The translations under genes were made by a program, and so were the position numbers. Of a stretch of DNA of 64,000 nucleotides, positions 9,683 through 20,013 are shown piece by piece. The notes below the pieces were generated by a model. It saw nothing but the letters and a program-made list of their open reading frames with translations. It searched no databases and was not told where the DNA came from. Location: the NCBI RefSeq assembly GCF_900108025.1, contig NZ_FNUS01000001.1, positions 992,001 to 1,056,000 on the forward strand, written 5' to 3'. Origin of the DNA: Halpernia humi (GTDB lineage Bacteria > Bacteroidota > Bacteroidia > Flavobacteriales > Weeksellaceae). The stretch's first letter is position 1; every line of letters starts with the position of its first letter.

Positions 9683-9799
9683 TTAGCCTTGTCTTTGTTT
9701 AAATTTTGGGTTCTTTTTGTTGATCACGAAAAGCACGCCTTTGCGGCGAACGATTTTGCAATCAGCACTTCTTTTTTTAATAGATGCTCTAACTTTCAT
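9683..9799 (-). CDS. rpmJ: 50S ribosomal protein L36, zinc-free (C-) form
   Basis: A 38-residue protein read from ATG 9799-9797 to TAA 9685-9683. It begins [17 protein letters not shown] and ends NPKFKQRQG, which is diagnostic of L36. Of the four zinc ligands of the C+ form (C11, C14, C27, H33) only C14 remains; the others are Ser, Asn and Phe. It should therefore fold without zinc. It is in the expected place between infA and rpsM. Confidence 0.96.
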   Translation of the reverse strand: MKVRASIKKRSADCKIVRRKGVLFVINKKNPKFKQRQG

Positions 9800-9986
9800 T
9801 TGTTTTCTTTTAATTTTTTTTAAAAGCTAAATGTAATCTTACGATTTCATTCTTTTTGTTTAATTTTCCAACGGTTAAATGCTCTCATTTTGATAACATC
9901 CCCTATCGTTTAAATATTTAAATGACAAACAAAATCCTAGGATTTCATTTTGTTTCCTTTTATAATAGTTTCAGAATAATCTGAAA

Positions 9987-10202
9987 TTAATATCGAAATG
10001 TGATTCTGCCTTTAGATAAATCATAAGGAGAAAGTTCTAAGCGAACTTTGTCTCCAGGCAAAAGTTTAATGTAATGCATTCTCATTTTGCCAGAAATATG
10101 CGCAATAAGCATGTGCCCATTTTCTAACTCTACGCGAAACTGCGCATTTGAAAGTGCTTCGGTAATTAAACCGTCTTGTTCTATATGTTTCTGTTTAGCC
10201 AT
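9987..10202 (-). CDS. infA: Translation initiation factor IF-1
   Basis: A 71-residue S1/OB-fold protein that occupies the ribosomal A site during initiation. Characteristic segments are '[20 protein letters not shown]', '[18 protein letters not shown]' and '[12 protein letters not shown]'. It lies three bases after secY; a methionine aminopeptidase gene, often found between the two, is absent. The 187-base gap to rpmJ is AT-rich and contains no recognisable gene. Confidence 0.98.
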   Translation of the reverse strand: MAKQKHIEQDGLITEALSNAQFRVELENGHMLIAHISGKMRMHYIKLLPGDKVRLELSPYDLSKGRITFRY

Positions 10203-10205
10203 AAA

Positions 10206-11585
10206 TTAATTGTTCGACGTTCTTGATAATTTAGATTGCATCAAACCGTCATAATGGTGATTTAATAGATAAGTATTAATTTGTTGAACTGTATCTAAAA
10301 CCACTCCCACCATAATCAAAAGTGAAGTACCGCCAAAAAATAGAGCAAATCCATCTGTTGAAACCAAAGTACCATGCACTAGTGCCGGAAGGATTGCAAA
10401 AATAGCTAAAAATATTGAACCGGGCAAGGTAATTTTTGACAAAATATTATCCAAATAATCAGCGGTTTCTTTCCCAGGTCTGACCTTTGGAACTAAGCCT
10501 CCATTTCTCTTTAAATCATCTGCCATTTGATTTACAGGAATCGTAATTGCTGTGTAGAAAAATGTAAATACGATGATTAAAAGGGCAAATAAAAGATTAT
10601 ATTGCCAAGAAAAAACATTTTTAAAGCCTGCCAGAAAAGTGTTTGATTCGTCTAAACCGGTTAATAATCCTGGTACAAACATTAATGCTTGTGCAAAAAT
10701 AATTGGCATTACACCTGCTGCATTTACTTTTAGCGGAATCCATTGTCTCGCGCCTTCCATTAAATTACGATTAACGCCACCTCTTGCTTGCGCGCGACTT
10801 ACGTATTGAATTGGAATTTTGCGAACCGCTACAGATAATACGATTGCTAATAAAATAACAACTAGCCAAAATAGGACTTCGATTAAAAGTACGATTGCAC
10901 CAGATCCTCCTGTAGTGGTTTTAGTGGTGAATTCCTGAATAAATGATTCTGGAAGTCTCGCTAAAATTCCGACCATAATCAAGATAGAGATACCATTTCC
11001 TATTCCTTTATCTGTAATTTTCTCTCCTAACCACATTGCAAAAACCGAGCCTGCAACGAGGATTACTATACTTGGTAACCAAAACATAACTGAGTTGGGA
11101 TCTACAAAATAAGCGGATTGAAATTGCTGATAAGGTAAAAATACTTTTGTAATAGAAGTAAGATAAGACGGCGCTTGCACAAGACAAACCCCAATTGTTA
11201 ACCATCTTGTAATTTGGTTTAATGTATTTCTACCACTTTCGCCATCATTTTGTAATTTCTTTAAGTAAGGTATAGCCATTCCCATAAGCTGCACAATAAT
11301 AGAGGCAGAAATGTAAGGCATAATTCCCAATGCCATTACAGAAGCACGGCTAAACGCTCCACCCGTAAATGAGGAAAGCAAACCAAGCAGACCTGCGCCT
11401 TGTTTGCTACCACCTTGGCTTTGATATTTATCTAAAAGATCACCTACTTCGGCCATATTTATGGCAGGTAAAGAAATAAAAGATGCGAATCTATACACTA
11501 AAATTAAAGATAAAGTAAGCAAAATTTTGTCTCTTAATTCCTTAAGACTCCAAATGTTTTTGAGTGTTTGTATAAATTCTTTCAT
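10206..11585 (-). CDS. secY: Preprotein translocase subunit SecY
   Basis: A 459-residue polytopic membrane protein with ten predicted membrane helices, the central channel of the Sec translocon. Recognisable are 'FISLPAINM' near the N-terminus, 'ALGIMPYISASIIVQLM' (helix 2, plug region), 'EKITDKGIGNGISI' (the conserved cytosolic C4 loop), 'IPIQYVSRAQARGG' and 'NRNLMEGARQWIPLKVNAAG'. It is in its normal position after rplO, making this a standard spc operon. Confidence 0.98.
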   Translation of the reverse strand: MKEFIQTLKNIWSLKELRDKILLTLSLILVYRFASFISLPAINMAEVGDLLDKYQSQGGSKQGAGLLGLLSSFTGGAFSRASVMALGIMPYISASIIVQLMGMAIPYLKKLQNDGESGRNTLNQITRWLTIGVCLVQAPSYLTSITKVFLPYQQFQSAYFVDPNSVMFWLPSIVILVAGSVFAMWLGEKITDKGIGNGISILIMVGILARLPESFIQEFTTKTTTGGSGAIVLLIEVLFWLVVILLAIVLSVAVRKIPIQYVSRAQARGGVNRNLMEGARQWIPLKVNAAGVMPIIFAQALMFVPGLLTGLDESNTFLAGFKNVFSWQYNLLFALLIIVFTFFYTAITIPVNQMADDLKRNGGLVPKVRPGKETADYLDNILSKITLPGSIFLAIFAILPALVHGTLVSTDGFALFFGGTSLLIMVGVVLDTVQQINTYLLNHHYDGLMQSKLSRTSNN

Positions 11586-11640
11586 TTGATATTTGTCTGT
11601 TTTTTAGGACAAATGTAATCTTTCGATTTCATTTTAAATA

Positions 11641-12087
11641 TTAAAGAGTAACCGCTTTGCCACCAGCTTTAGCAATAGCTTCTTCAGCAGATTTCGTAAA
11701 TTTGTGTGCAGAAATTGAAATACCAGTTTTCAATTCTCCTCTTCCCATAATTTTCACGATTTCGCTTTTTTTAGCTAATCCGTTTTGTACCAATACATCT
11801 TGGTTAATTTCGGTAATATTTTGGGTATCAGCCAATATTTGCAAGGTATCAATATTGATTCCTCGATACTCTTTTCTATTTACATTGGTAAAACCAAATT
11901 TTGGTAATCTTCTTTGAATTGGCATTTGTCCACCTTCAAAACCGATTTTTCTAGAGTATCCAGAACGAGATTTCTGCCCTTTATGTCCTTTTGCAGAAGT
12001 ACCGCCTTTGCCACTTCCTTGGCCACGACCCAATCTCTTGGAGTTGTGTGTTGCGCCTTTTGCAGGTTTAATTGTATTTAAGTTCAT
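11641..12087 (-). CDS. rplO: 50S ribosomal protein L15
   Basis: A 148-residue L15, a late assembly protein of the large subunit. The Gly-rich N-terminal extension 'GRGQGSGKGGTSAKGHKGQ' threads into 23S rRNA, and 'GFEGGQMPIQRRLPKFGF' is the family signature. It lies between rpmD and secY. Confidence 0.98.
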   Translation of the reverse strand: MNLNTIKPAKGATHNSKRLGRGQGSGKGGTSAKGHKGQKSRSGYSRKIGFEGGQMPIQRRLPKFGFTNVNRKEYRGINIDTLQILADTQNITEINQDVLVQNGLAKKSEIVKIMGRGELKTGISISAHKFTKSAEEAIAKAGGKAVTL

Positions 12088-12174
12088 TGCTTTTAATGAT
12101 TTAAAGATTAAAAAATTAAAAGATTAAAAAAATATTTACTAAAATTTTAATCTTTTAATATTCAAATTTTTTAT

Positions 12175-12351
12175 TTATTTAGTAACTTCTAAAAGATGTC
12201 CCACTGCGTTTACCATACCCATAATGGCTGGTGAATCGTCGTGCTCTACTACTTGGTGAAGTTTTTTTAAGCCTAATGCTTCAAGCGTTCTTTTTTGAGT
12301 TTTGTTTCTCCCAATAGCGCTTCTTACTTGTTTTATTTTAATTTTTGCCAT
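12175..12351 (-). CDS. rpmD: 50S ribosomal protein L30
   Basis: A 58-residue protein from ATG 12351-12349 to TAA 12177-12175. It begins MAKIKIKQVRSAIGRNKTQK and contains 'LEALGLKKLHQVVEHDDSP' and 'IMGMVNAVGHLLEV', all typical of L30. It lies between rpsE and rplO, as expected for the spc operon. Confidence 0.96.
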   Translation of the reverse strand: MAKIKIKQVRSAIGRNKTQKRTLEALGLKKLHQVVEHDDSPAIMGMVNAVGHLLEVTK

Positions 12352-12361
12352 TGTTTTATTA

Positions 12362-12883
12362 TTAACCGTTAAACACTTTATCTAAAGAAACTCCTCTCAT
12401 TCTTGCAATTTCTTCTGGTTTTCTTACCTCTAATAATGCTTTGAAAGTTGCCTTTACTACATTGTGAGGGTTAGAAGAACCTTTAGATTTTGAAAGTATA
12501 TCTTTAATACCTGCACTTTCTACTACGACACGTACTACACCACCCGCGATAACACCGGTACCTGCAGACGCTGGTCTTAAGAAAATATTTGCACCGCCAT
12601 ATCTTGCAGATGTTTGGTGAGGTATTGTACTATTAATTACAGGAACTTTTACTAAATTTTTCTTTGCATCATCTACCGCTTTTGAAATAGCTGAAGCTAC
12701 TTCTTTAGATTTCCCTAAACCAAAACCGATGATACCATCATTATTTCCCACTACCACAATAGCGGAAAAGCCGAAGGCTCTACCACCTTTGGTAACTTTC
12801 GTTACTCTGTTTACAGAAACCAAACGATCGGCTAGTTCTAGGCCACCTGGTTTTACTCTTTCTATATTGTCAAATCCTAACAT
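12362..12883 (-). CDS. rpsE: 30S ribosomal protein S5
   Basis: A 173-residue S5, which helps shape the mRNA entry tunnel and decoding fidelity. The family signature is seen in '[19 protein letters not shown]' and '[20 protein letters not shown]'; the C-terminal domain has '[19 protein letters not shown]'. It is 10 bases upstream of rpmD. Confidence 0.98.
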   Translation of the reverse strand: MLGFDNIERVKPGGLELADRLVSVNRVTKVTKGGRAFGFSAIVVVGNNDGIIGFGLGKSKEVASAISKAVDDAKKNLVKVPVINSTIPHQTSARYGGANIFLRPASAGTGVIAGGVVRVVVESAGIKDILSKSKGSSNPHNVVKATFKALLEVRKPEEIARMRGVSLDKVFNG

Positions 12884-12895
12884 AATTCTTTAATT

Positions 12896-13249
12896 TTAAA
12901 ATTTCAAACCACCTTCTCTTGCACCGTCTGCTAAAGCTTTCACTCTACCGTGATACACGAAACCGTTTCTATCAAACACTATATTTTCTATACCAGCGGC
13001 TTTTGCTTTTTTAGCAATTTTTTTACCTACAGCGGCAGAAATTTCAATCTTTGTACCTTTAACATCTACACCTTTCTCTCTAGAGGAAGCTGAAGCTAAA
13101 GTTTTACCTTCTAAATCATCTACCAATTGAGCGTAGATTTCTTTATTACTTTTATATACAGACAATCTTGGTAATTCAGCAGTTCCGGAGATCTTACCTC
13201 TTACTCTATTTTTGATTCTGTTTCTTTTTTGGGTCTTTGTTAATGCCAT
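12896..13249 (-). CDS. rplR: 50S ribosomal protein L18
   Basis: A 117-residue L18 that binds 5S rRNA together with L5. It has the basic N-terminus '[20 protein letters not shown]', '[17 protein letters not shown]' and the C-terminus '[19 protein letters not shown]'. It lies between rplF and rpsE with gaps of 11 and 12 bases. Confidence 0.98.
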   Translation of the reverse strand: MALTKTQKRNRIKNRVRGKISGTAELPRLSVYKSNKEIYAQLVDDLEGKTLASASSREKGVDVKGTKIEISAAVGKKIAKKAKAAGIENIVFDRNGFVYHGRVKALADGAREGGLKF

Positions 13250-13260
13250 TTCTTTAAATT

Positions 13261-13806
13261 TTATGCAGATTTACCGGCTTTTCTTCTTACGATTTCTCCT
13301 ACGAATCTCACACCTTTTCCTTTGTATGGTTCTGGTTTTCTGAAAGATTTAATCTTTGCAGCAACCATTCCTAAAAGTTGCTTATCATAAGAATTTAAAG
13401 TAATGATTGGGTTCTTCCCTTTTTCAGTCAATGTTTCTACTGTTACTTCTTTTGGAAGATCTATTACGATACCATGTGAGAAGCCTAAAGACAAATCTAA
13501 TCTGTTACCTTGATTAGAGGCTCTATAACCTACACCTACTAATTCTAATTGTTTTGTGAAACCTGTTGCGGTTCCTACAATCATATTATTTATCAACGCT
13601 CTATAAAGACCGTGCAATGCTTTGTGTTGTTTAGATTCAGACGGACGGTTCATTGTGATGACACCATCTTTCTGCTCTAAAGTAATACCTTCCGTAAGAG
13701 TCTGCGTGAGTTCTCCTTTGGGACCTTTAACTGTTACTACGTCATCTTTTACGCTAACTGTAACACCGGCAGGAATTTCTATAATGGATTTACCAATTCT
13801 TGACAT
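13261..13806 (-). CDS. rplF: 50S ribosomal protein L6
   Basis: A 181-residue L6 located near the factor-binding site of the large subunit. The start at 13806 ([15 protein letters not shown]) is chosen because it matches the family N-terminus. An upstream in-frame start at 13839 would add eleven unmatched residues and overlap the end of rpsH. The C-terminal signature is '[19 protein letters not shown]'. A purine-rich GGAAGAA directly precedes the chosen ATG. Confidence 0.97.
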   Translation of the reverse strand: MSRIGKSIIEIPAGVTVSVKDDVVTVKGPKGELTQTLTEGITLEQKDGVITMNRPSESKQHKALHGLYRALINNMIVGTATGFTKQLELVGVGYRASNQGNRLDLSLGFSHGIVIDLPKEVTVETLTEKGKNPIITLNSYDKQLLGMVAAKIKSFRKPEPYKGKGVRFVGEIVRRKAGKSA

Positions 13807-13823
13807 TTCTTCCTTTTTTACAA

Positions 13824-14222
13824 TTAATAAACATAGCAAATTACTTCACCACCTACTTTTTCTTTACGAGCAGTTTTATCTGTCATTAACCCTTTTGAGG
13901 TTGAGATAATTGCTACTCCAAGACCGTTTAGTACTCTTGGGAGTTCTTCTGAACCTTTGTACTGTCTTAAACCTGGTCTCGAAGCTCTTTGTATAGACTT
14001 GATGGCCGGTTTGCTCGTCTGCTTGTCATATTTAAGAGCGATTTTGATAGTCCCTTGAACAGCGTTATCCTCAAACTTATAGTTTAAGATATAACCTTGA
14101 TCAAATAAGATTTTCGTAATCTCCTTTTTAATATTCGATGCAGGAATTTCTACCACTTTGTGGCCTGCGCTTTGTGCGTTCCTTACTCTAGTTAGGAAAT
14201 CTGAAATTGGATCTGTTACCAT
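13824..14222 (-). CDS. rpsH: 30S ribosomal protein S8
   Basis: A 132-residue S8 that binds the central domain of 16S rRNA. It starts 'MVTDPISDFLTRVRNAQ' and ends with the diagnostic 'TDKTARKEKVGGEVICYVY'. In E. coli S8 also represses the spc operon by binding the rplE region; no similar site was tested here. Confidence 0.98.
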   Translation of the reverse strand: MVTDPISDFLTRVRNAQSAGHKVVEIPASNIKKEITKILFDQGYILNYKFEDNAVQGTIKIALKYDKQTSKPAIKSIQRASRPGLRQYKGSEELPRVLNGLGVAIISTSKGLMTDKTARKEKVGGEVICYVY

Positions 14223-14253
14223 TTTTTGATTTTCTTATTAATATTTATTGTTA

Positions 14254-14523
14254 TTACCAGCTTGCTTTTTTCACACCTGGGATTAGTCCTTTGTTCGCCA
14301 TTTCTCTAAAAGTTACTCTAGATATACCAAAAGTTCTCATGTAACCTCTTGGTCTTCCTGTAAGTTTACATCTGTTGTGTAATCTTACTGGTGAAGCGTC
14401 TTTTGGTAATTTTTGAAGTCCTTCAAAATCACCTGCTTCTTTTAGCGCTTTTCTTTTTTCTGCGTATTTGGCTACTGTAGCCTCTCTTTTGCGCTCACGC
14501 GCTTTCATTGATTCTTTTGCCAT
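14254..14523 (-). CDS. rpsN: 30S ribosomal protein S14, zinc-free (C-) form
   Basis: An 89-residue S14 of the long, zinc-independent type. The C+ form has a CxxC..CxxC knuckle, whereas here only one Cys remains in '[19 protein letters not shown]'. The C-terminus '[20 protein letters not shown]' is diagnostic. It lies between rplE (3 bases) and rpsH. Confidence 0.97.
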   Translation of the reverse strand: MAKESMKARERKREATVAKYAEKRKALKEAGDFEGLQKLPKDASPVRLHNRCKLTGRPRGYMRTFGISRVTFREMANKGLIPGVKKASW

Positions 14524-14526
14524 TTC

Positions 14527-15078
14527 TTAGTTCTTTTTAAAAGGTAATCCGAAATGAGCAAGTAAAGATTTTGCTTCTTTATCGGTTTTCGCTGATGTTA
14601 CAAAAGTGATATCCATACCTTGGATTTTCTTTACTTTATCAATTGCTATCTCTGGGAAGATGATTTGCTCTGTGATCCCAAGATTATAGTTTCCTCTACC
14701 ATCAAAACCATCGGCTTTGATTCCAGAAAAATCTCTGATTCTTGGTAGTGCAGAAGAAGTTAAACGATCTAGAAATTCATACATTTTATCTGATCTTAGT
14801 GTAACTCTTGCGCCTACAGGCATTCCTTTTCTTAATTTAAAAGCAGCCTCATCTTTCTTGGAGATAGTACCTACGGCTTTTTGCCCTGTAATCTGTGTCA
14901 TTTCTTCTACAGCGTAATCTACAATTTTTTTATCGGCCGTTGCTTCACCTAAACCTTGAGAAAGGCAAATTTTAACTAATTTTGGAACTTGCATTACAGA
15001 TTTGTATCCAAATTCTTCCATCATTGCAGGAACGATTTTTTCTTTATAGTTTAGCTTTGGTCTTGCTATATATTCCAT
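14527..15078 (-). CDS. rplE: 50S ribosomal protein L5
   Basis: A 183-residue L5 that binds 5S rRNA and contacts the P-site tRNA. The signatures are '[20 protein letters not shown]', '[20 protein letters not shown]' and '[20 protein letters not shown]'. It follows rplX by 11 bases. Confidence 0.98.
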   Translation of the reverse strand: MEYIARPKLNYKEKIVPAMMEEFGYKSVMQVPKLVKICLSQGLGEATADKKIVDYAVEEMTQITGQKAVGTISKKDEAAFKLRKGMPVGARVTLRSDKMYEFLDRLTSSALPRIRDFSGIKADGFDGRGNYNLGITEQIIFPEIAIDKVKKIQGMDITFVTSAKTDKEAKSLLAHFGLPFKKN

Positions 15079-15089
15079 CTTCTTAATTA

Positions 15090-15419
15090 TTATAAAGTGT
15101 TACCTGATGATTTTGAGATTCTTACTTTCTTGTCACCTTCTATTTTGTAACCTACTTTTGTTCCTTTTTTAGTTTTGGGATCTAATAGCATTACGTTAGA
15201 AATGTGCACTGAAGCTTCTTTTTCTACAATACCGCCTTGTGGGTTTCCCGCAGATGGTTTTGTGTGTCTTTTCACGATGTTTAAACCGGCAACAATTACT
15301 CTAGCGTCCTTGTTTTCTTTTCTTATCACTTCTATAACTTCACCTGTTTTACCTTTGATTTCTTTTCTTCCGGTAGTGATGATAACGTTATCTCCTCTTT
15401 TGATTTTTAACTTTGTCAT
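15090..15419 (-). CDS. rplX: 50S ribosomal protein L24
   Basis: A 109-residue assembly-initiator protein with the KOW motif '[20 protein letters not shown]' and '[20 protein letters not shown]'. It lies between rplN and rplE. Length is normal. Confidence 0.98.
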   Translation of the reverse strand: MTKLKIKRGDNVIITTGRKEIKGKTGEVIEVIRKENKDARVIVAGLNIVKRHTKPSAGNPQGGIVEKEASVHISNVMLLDPKTKKGTKVGYKIEGDKKVRISKSSGNTL

Positions 15420-15436
15420 TTTTTTAAATTTAAAAT

Positions 15437-15805
15437 TTATAAAACCTCAGGGGCCAATGAAATGATTTTCATATATTCTTTATCTCGCAATTCTCTGGCA
15501 ACTGGGCCAAAAACGCGAGTTCCTCTCATTTCTCCGGTAGTATTAAGAAGTACACATGCATTATCATCAAATTTGATGTAAGATCCGTCTTTTCTTCTTA
15601 CCGCTTTTTTGGTGCGGATTACTACTGCTTTAGAAACTTGTCCTTTTTTTGCAGTTCCTGATGGGCTAGATTCTTTGATGGTTACTACCACTTTATCACC
15701 TACTGAAGCATATCTTCTTCTTGTTCCACCGAGAACTCTGATTACCAATACTTCTTTTGCACCGGTGTTATCAGCTACTTTTATTCTTGATTCTGTCTGT
15801 AACAT
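15437..15805 (-). CDS. rplN: 50S ribosomal protein L14
   Basis: A 122-residue L14 at the subunit interface. It begins '[20 protein letters not shown]' and has '[16 protein letters not shown]' and '[20 protein letters not shown]', all diagnostic. Its first base is also the last base of the rpsQ stop codon, so the two genes touch. Confidence 0.98.
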   Translation of the reverse strand: MLQTESRIKVADNTGAKEVLVIRVLGGTRRRYASVGDKVVVTIKESSPSGTAKKGQVSKAVVIRTKKAVRRKDGSYIKFDDNACVLLNTTGEMRGTRVFGPVARELRDKEYMKIISLAPEVL

Positions 15806-16059
15806 TATTTAGCTTTTTCAATGATTCTTACTAGTCTCCATCTCTTGCTCTTGCTCAAAGGTCTTGTTTCAGTAATTTCTACTGTATCACCTTCGTTGCA
15901 TTCGTTATTTTCATCGTGGGCGGTATATTTTTTCGTTTTTAATACGAATTTACCGTACATTGGATGTTTTACTCTAGTGGTCTCACTCACAACAATGGTT
16001 TTTTCCATTTTATTGCTGGAAACTACTCCAATTCTTTCTTTTCTTAAATTTCTATCCAT
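15805..16059 (-). CDS. rpsQ: 30S ribosomal protein S17
   Basis: An 84-residue OB-fold protein of the 30S body. '[20 protein letters not shown]' and '[20 protein letters not shown]' are the family signatures. It lies between rpmC and rplN and shares one base with rplN. Confidence 0.98.
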   Translation of the reverse strand: MDRNLRKERIGVVSSNKMEKTIVVSETTRVKHPMYGKFVLKTKKYTAHDENNECNEGDTVEITETRPLSKSKRWRLVRIIEKAK

Positions 16060-16073
16060 GATAAAATGAAATT

Positions 16074-16262
16074 CTATTGTTGTTTAGTGGTTAATTCCGT
16101 TTGAAGTCTTGCGATTGTTCTTCTCAAGTCTTTAATTTGAATAGGATTTTCCAGTGGACTGATGCTGTGCGATAATTTTAATTTATTAAAATCTGCTTTC
16201 ACTTCAGCCAATTTGTTCTGAATATCCTCTACGCTTAAATTTTTGATGTCAGCTTGTTTCAT
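16074..16262 (-). CDS. rpmC: 50S ribosomal protein L29
   Basis: A 62-residue two-helix protein at the exit tunnel. It has the typical '[20 protein letters not shown]' and '[19 protein letters not shown]' pattern. It lies 11 bases after rplP in the usual order rplP-rpmC-rpsQ. Confidence 0.97.
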   Translation of the reverse strand: MKQADIKNLSVEDIQNKLAEVKADFNKLKLSHSISPLENPIQIKDLRRTIARLQTELTTKQQ

Positions 16263-16273
16263 TTCTAAATTAA

Positions 16274-16699
16274 TTATTGAGGTTTAACGAAATCATTCGC
16301 TACTACAAATCTTGTAGTTACAGGAAGTTTTTGAGCAGCAAGACGCAATGCTTCTTTTGCTACGTCATAAGGAACACCTCCTACTTCGAACATTATTTTA
16401 CCAGGTTTTACTACAGATACCCAATATTCCACAGCACCTTTACCTTTCCCCATACGTACTTCCGCAGGTTTTTTAGTAATTGGCTTGTCTGGAAATATTT
16501 TGATCCAAAGTTGACCTTCTCTTTTCATGTATCTTGTTGCAGCAATACGTGCTGCTTCAATTTGTCTTGCAGTAACCCAAGCGCCTTCATTGGCTTTGAT
16601 ACCGAAAGTTCCATAAGCAAGTTGATTTCCTCTTTGGGCAATCCCCTTCATTTTCATCTTATGAACTTTCCGGAACTTGGTTCTTTTTGGTTGTAACAT
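16274..16699 (-). CDS. rplP: 50S ribosomal protein L16
   Basis: A 141-residue L16 close to the A-site tRNA elbow. It starts '[19 protein letters not shown]' and has 'GFG'-like '[20 protein letters not shown]' and '[19 protein letters not shown]', which are diagnostic. It is separated from rpsC by a 129-base AT-rich spacer, the longest gap in the S10 part of the cluster. Confidence 0.98.
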   Translation of the reverse strand: MLQPKRTKFRKVHKMKMKGIAQRGNQLAYGTFGIKANEGAWVTARQIEAARIAATRYMKREGQLWIKIFPDKPITKKPAEVRMGKGKGAVEYWVSVVKPGKIMFEVGGVPYDVAKEALRLAAQKLPVTTRFVVANDFVKPQ

Positions 16700-16828
16700 A
16701 ATTTAAATTTTAGATTTAATTTACTCACGAATTCTTATTTTAATTTTGAGTTCGTGAATGCTTCGCATTTTAGATTTTAGATTTTAAAAAAGTAACGGTC
16801 GTTTAAAATGGTTGTCTAAAATTTTGAA

Positions 16829-17560
16829 TTATTTTCTGTCTCTTGATGGTCTTCTTTCTCTACGGTCATTGTCTCTATTTCCTCCAGCAGATGGTCCTTT
16901 TTTCTGTTGCCCAACTAATGGTGTGAGATCTCTTTTACCATAAACTTCGCCTTTCATAATCCATACTTTAACCCCCAATTTACCATAGGTAGTGTTGGCT
17001 TCAGCAATGTGATAATCGATATCTGCTCTAAATGTAGATAAAGGAATTCTACCTTCTTTAAAGTTTTCAGATCTTGCCATCTCTGCTCCGTTTAATCTAC
17101 CAGAAATTTGCACTTTAATCCCTTCCGCGCCCATTCTCATAGTACTTGCGATAGACATTTTTACTGCTCTTCTGTAAGAAATACGGTTTTCGATTTGTTT
17201 TGCGATACTATCTGCCACTAAAACGGCATCAAGCTCTGGTCTTTTGATTTCAAAAATATTGATTTGAATATCTTTACCAGTTAATTTCTTTAATTCTTCT
17301 TTCAGTTTATCTACTTCAGAACCACCTTTCCCAATAATTAGACCCGGTCTTGCGGTAGTAATAGTAACTGTAACAAGTTTTAAAGTTCTTTCTATATAAA
17401 TTTTAGAAATTCCACCTTTAGACAATCTTGCCTCAAGGTATCTTCTGATTTTATAGTCTTCTGCGATTCTGTCTCCATAATCTTTCCCACCATACCAGTT
17501 AGAATCCCATCCTTTGATGATTCCTAATCTATTACCAATTGGATTTGTTTTTTGTCCCAT
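16829..17560 (-). CDS. rpsC: 30S ribosomal protein S3
   Basis: A 243-residue S3 at the mRNA entry site. It starts '[20 protein letters not shown]', has a type II KH domain with '[20 protein letters not shown]' and the C-terminal domain motif '[20 protein letters not shown]'. The tail (about 218-243) is very basic and Arg/Asp-rich, ending '[11 protein letters not shown]'. Confidence 0.98.
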   Translation of the reverse strand: MGQKTNPIGNRLGIIKGWDSNWYGGKDYGDRIAEDYKIRRYLEARLSKGGISKIYIERTLKLVTVTITTARPGLIIGKGGSEVDKLKEELKKLTGKDIQINIFEIKRPELDAVLVADSIAKQIENRISYRRAVKMSIASTMRMGAEGIKVQISGRLNGAEMARSENFKEGRIPLSTFRADIDYHIAEANTTYGKLGVKVWIMKGEVYGKRDLTPLVGQQKKGPSAGGNRDNDRRERRPSRDRK

Positions 17561-17567
17561 ACCTTGA

Positions 17568-17972
17568 TTATTGATTTACTGTTTTATCACCTAAAATTAA
17601 GGTAATGTGGTTAGATCTTTTTCTAATTCTATGGCCTCTACCTTGTGGTGCAGGGCGCAATCTTTTCAATTGTCTTGCGCTATCTACCATAATTTCTTTT
17701 ACGATAAGATTTGCTGCTTCAATATCTTGTCCTTCGTTTTTAGATTGCCAGTTAGCCATTGCAGAAAGCAATACTTTTTCCAATTTAATAGAAGCACCTT
17801 TTTTTGAGAATTTTAGAATAGATAAAGCTTTATCTACTTCTACTCCTCGGATGATATCTGCAACTAATCGCATTTTTCTTGGAGAAGAAGGGCAATCATT
17901 ATATAAGGATTTTGCCACATCTTGATTTGCTATTTTACGTGCTAATGCACTTTCTCTTTTTCTTGATCCCAT
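17568..17972 (-). CDS. rplV: 50S ribosomal protein L22
   Basis: A 134-residue L22 whose beta-hairpin lines the exit tunnel (macrolide resistance site). It has '[20 protein letters not shown]' and the hairpin and C-terminal signature '[20 protein letters not shown]'. It shares one base with the rpsS stop codon. Confidence 0.98.
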   Translation of the reverse strand: MGSRKRESALARKIANQDVAKSLYNDCPSSPRKMRLVADIIRGVEVDKALSILKFSKKGASIKLEKVLLSAMANWQSKNEGQDIEAANLIVKEIMVDSARQLKRLRPAPQGRGHRIRKRSNHITLILGDKTVNQ

Positions 17973-18250
17973 TATCTGCTTCCTTTATTTTTGTTACCAC
18001 CATGACCTCTAAAAGATCTTGTAGGTGAGAATTCTCCTAATTTATGACCAACCATATTTTCTGTAACATAAACAGGGATAAAAGATTTCCCGTTGTGCAC
18101 TGCGAAAGTTTGCCCTACAAAGTCTGGAGATATCATTGATGCTCGAGACCAAGTTTTTATAACTGTCTTTTTATTAGACTCTATATTTGCTGCGACCTTT
18201 TTCTCTAATGTATAGTGAATAAATGGTCCTTTTTTAAGTGATCTAGACAT
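17972..18250 (-). CDS. rpsS: 30S ribosomal protein S19
   Basis: A 92-residue S19 of the 30S head. It starts '[19 protein letters not shown]' and ends '[19 protein letters not shown]' plus a short basic tail. It lies two bases after rplB. Confidence 0.98.
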   Translation of the reverse strand: MSRSLKKGPFIHYTLEKKVAANIESNKKTVIKTWSRASMISPDFVGQTFAVHNGKSFIPVYVTENMVGHKLGEFSPTRSFRGHGGNKNKGSR

Positions 18251-18252
18251 AA

Positions 18253-19074
18253 TTATTTTCTTTTAGATAAAATGAAACGGTTAGACGCTTTGTTTTTAGT
18301 TCTAGTTTTGAAACCTTTAGAAGGTTGCCCGTTTCTAGATCTTGGGTGTCCACCAGAAGATTTACCTTCACCACCACCCATTGGGTGATCTACAGGGTTC
18401 ATTACTACTGGTCTTGTTCTTGGTCTTCTACCTAGCCATCTGCTTCTACCTGCTTTACCAGATACTGTAAGTTGATGATCGCCATTGGAAACCGAACCTA
18501 CCATTGCGATACATTCTACTAAAATCATTCTAGATTCACCAGAAGGCAATTTTACGATAGCATATCTTCCATCTCTGGAAGTAAGTTGTGCGGATGAACC
18601 TGCACTTCTCGCCATAATTGCGCCTTGCCCAGGTTTAAGTTCAATACAAGAAATTGTTGTTCCCAAAGGAATATTTTTCAATTTCATTGCGTTCCCCACT
18701 TCTGGTTCTACGCTTTCTCCTGAAACTACTTTTTGATCTACTTTAATACCATGTGGAGCGATAATATATCTTTTCTCTCCGTCTGCATATTCTAGCAAAG
18801 CAATAAACGCAGTTCTGTTTGGATCATACTCTACAGATTTTACTGTCGCTTCAACATTGAATTTATTTCTTTTGAAGTCGATAATTCTGTATTTCTTTTT
18901 GTGTCCACCTCCGGTGTAACGCATGGTCATTTTACCAGTATTGTTACGACCACCTGATTTACTAAGACCAACGGTTAGAGATTTCTCTGGTTTGTTGGTA
19001 GTAATTTCCTCAAAGTTGTTTACAACTCTGAATCTCTGTCCCGGGGTGATAGGTTTTAATTTTCTAACAGACAT
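18253..19074 (-). CDS. rplB: 50S ribosomal protein L2
   Basis: A 273-residue L2, required for subunit joining and near the peptidyl-transferase centre. It has '[20 protein letters not shown]', the SH3-like '[11 protein letters not shown]'-type segment and the signature '[20 protein letters not shown]' with the conserved His. Length is normal. Confidence 0.98.
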   Translation of the reverse strand: MSVRKLKPITPGQRFRVVNNFEEITTNKPEKSLTVGLSKSGGRNNTGKMTMRYTGGGHKKKYRIIDFKRNKFNVEATVKSVEYDPNRTAFIALLEYADGEKRYIIAPHGIKVDQKVVSGESVEPEVGNAMKLKNIPLGTTISCIELKPGQGAIMARSAGSSAQLTSRDGRYAIVKLPSGESRMILVECIAMVGSVSNGDHQLTVSGKAGRSRWLGRRPRTRPVVMNPVDHPMGGGEGKSSGGHPRSRNGQPSKGFKTRTKNKASNRFILSKRK

Positions 19075-19089
19075 TACAATTGTTATTTA

Positions 19090-19380
19090 TTAATTAGTTG
19101 CAAAAATGTCAATAACTTCTCCTCCAGCGAGGGAAACTACTGCTTTTTTCAATTTGTTGGTTTTCCCAACCTGAAGTCCTTTTTTTGTTTGTTTCGCAGT
19201 AACTTTCGGCGCATAAATCATAGTTCTTACGTCTGTTACTTTTACTCCGTAGGCTGCTTCTACCGCATTTCTGATTTGGATTTTATTCGCTTTTGGGTTC
19301 ACCAAAAAAGAATAAGCACCTCTCAAATCTTGCAGATAATTGGCCTTTTCTGAAATAATTGGTTTAATGATAATCGACAT
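19090..19380 (-). CDS. rplW: 50S ribosomal protein L23
   Basis: A 96-residue L23, the docking site for trigger factor and SRP at the exit tunnel. It begins 'MSIIIKPIISEKANYLQD' and has 'YSFLVNPKANKIQIRNAVEA', typical of the family. It lies three bases after rplD. Confidence 0.97.
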   Translation of the reverse strand: MSIIIKPIISEKANYLQDLRGAYSFLVNPKANKIQIRNAVEAAYGVKVTDVRTMIYAPKVTAKQTKKGLQVGKTNKLKKAVVSLAGGEVIDIFATN

Positions 19381-19383
19381 GAT

Positions 19384-20013
19384 TTATTTCTTTAAGTTAT
19401 CTTGAAATTTCTCTATTGCACCTTCCATGAAGATTACTTCACCAGCATGAACGATGTCGTAAGAACTAATTTCGTTATAGTTCATTACTTTCGTTTTAGG
19501 CAAATTTCTTGAGGATAAATACACATTTTTATTAGCTTCTGGAAGAATAAACAATGCTTTTTTACCAGTCAACTCAAAAGCGGATAACAACTTAATGAAA
19601 TCTTTGGTTTTTGGTGCATCGAAAGATAAATCTTCCATTACTCTTATGCTGTTTTCTCTCATTTTTTGGGAGATTACAGATTTTTTTGCTAATCTTTTTA
19701 GAGATTTATTTAGTTTGAATCTATAGTCTCTTGGTTTCGGTCCGAATACACGACCACCACCTTTAAAGACAGGAGATTTTATATCACCGTATCTTGCAGA
19801 TCCGGATCCTTTTTGTTTTTTCAACTTTTTAGTTGATCCAACTATTTCACTTCTTTCTTTAGACTTGTGAGTCCCTTGTCTCTGTGCAGCAAGATATTGC
19901 TTCACTTCTAAGTAAACCGCGTGCTGGTTTGGCTCAATACCAAAAATGGCATCATCAAACTCTACTTTTCTTCCGGTTTCTTTTCCTGATGTATTTAAAA
20001 CTACTAATTCCAT
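19384..20013 (-). CDS. rplD: 50S ribosomal protein L4
   Basis: A 209-residue L4 with a tunnel-lining extended loop ('[20 protein letters not shown]', '[20 protein letters not shown]'). In E. coli L4 also represses the S10 operon through its leader. It overlaps the end of rplC by ten bases. Confidence 0.98.
   Translation of the reverse strand: MELVVLNTSGKETGRKVEFDDAIFGIEPNQHAVYLEVKQYLAAQRQGTHKSKERSEIVGSTKKLKKQKGSGSARYGDIKSPVFKGGGRVFGPKPRDYRFKLNKSLKRLAKKSVISQKMRENSIRVMEDLSFDAPKTKDFIKLLSAFELTGKKALFILPEANKNVYLSSRNLPKTKVMNYNEISSYDIVHAGEVIFMEGAIEKFQDNLKK

Noticed and set aside
13807-13839. Longer rplF start
   Set aside because: It would overlap rpsH and add eleven residues absent from L6 proteins; the ATG at 13806 matches the family start.
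16277-16696. 139-residue plus-strand frame opposite rplP
   Set aside because: It is fully antisense to a certain ribosomal gene and shows no protein-like features.
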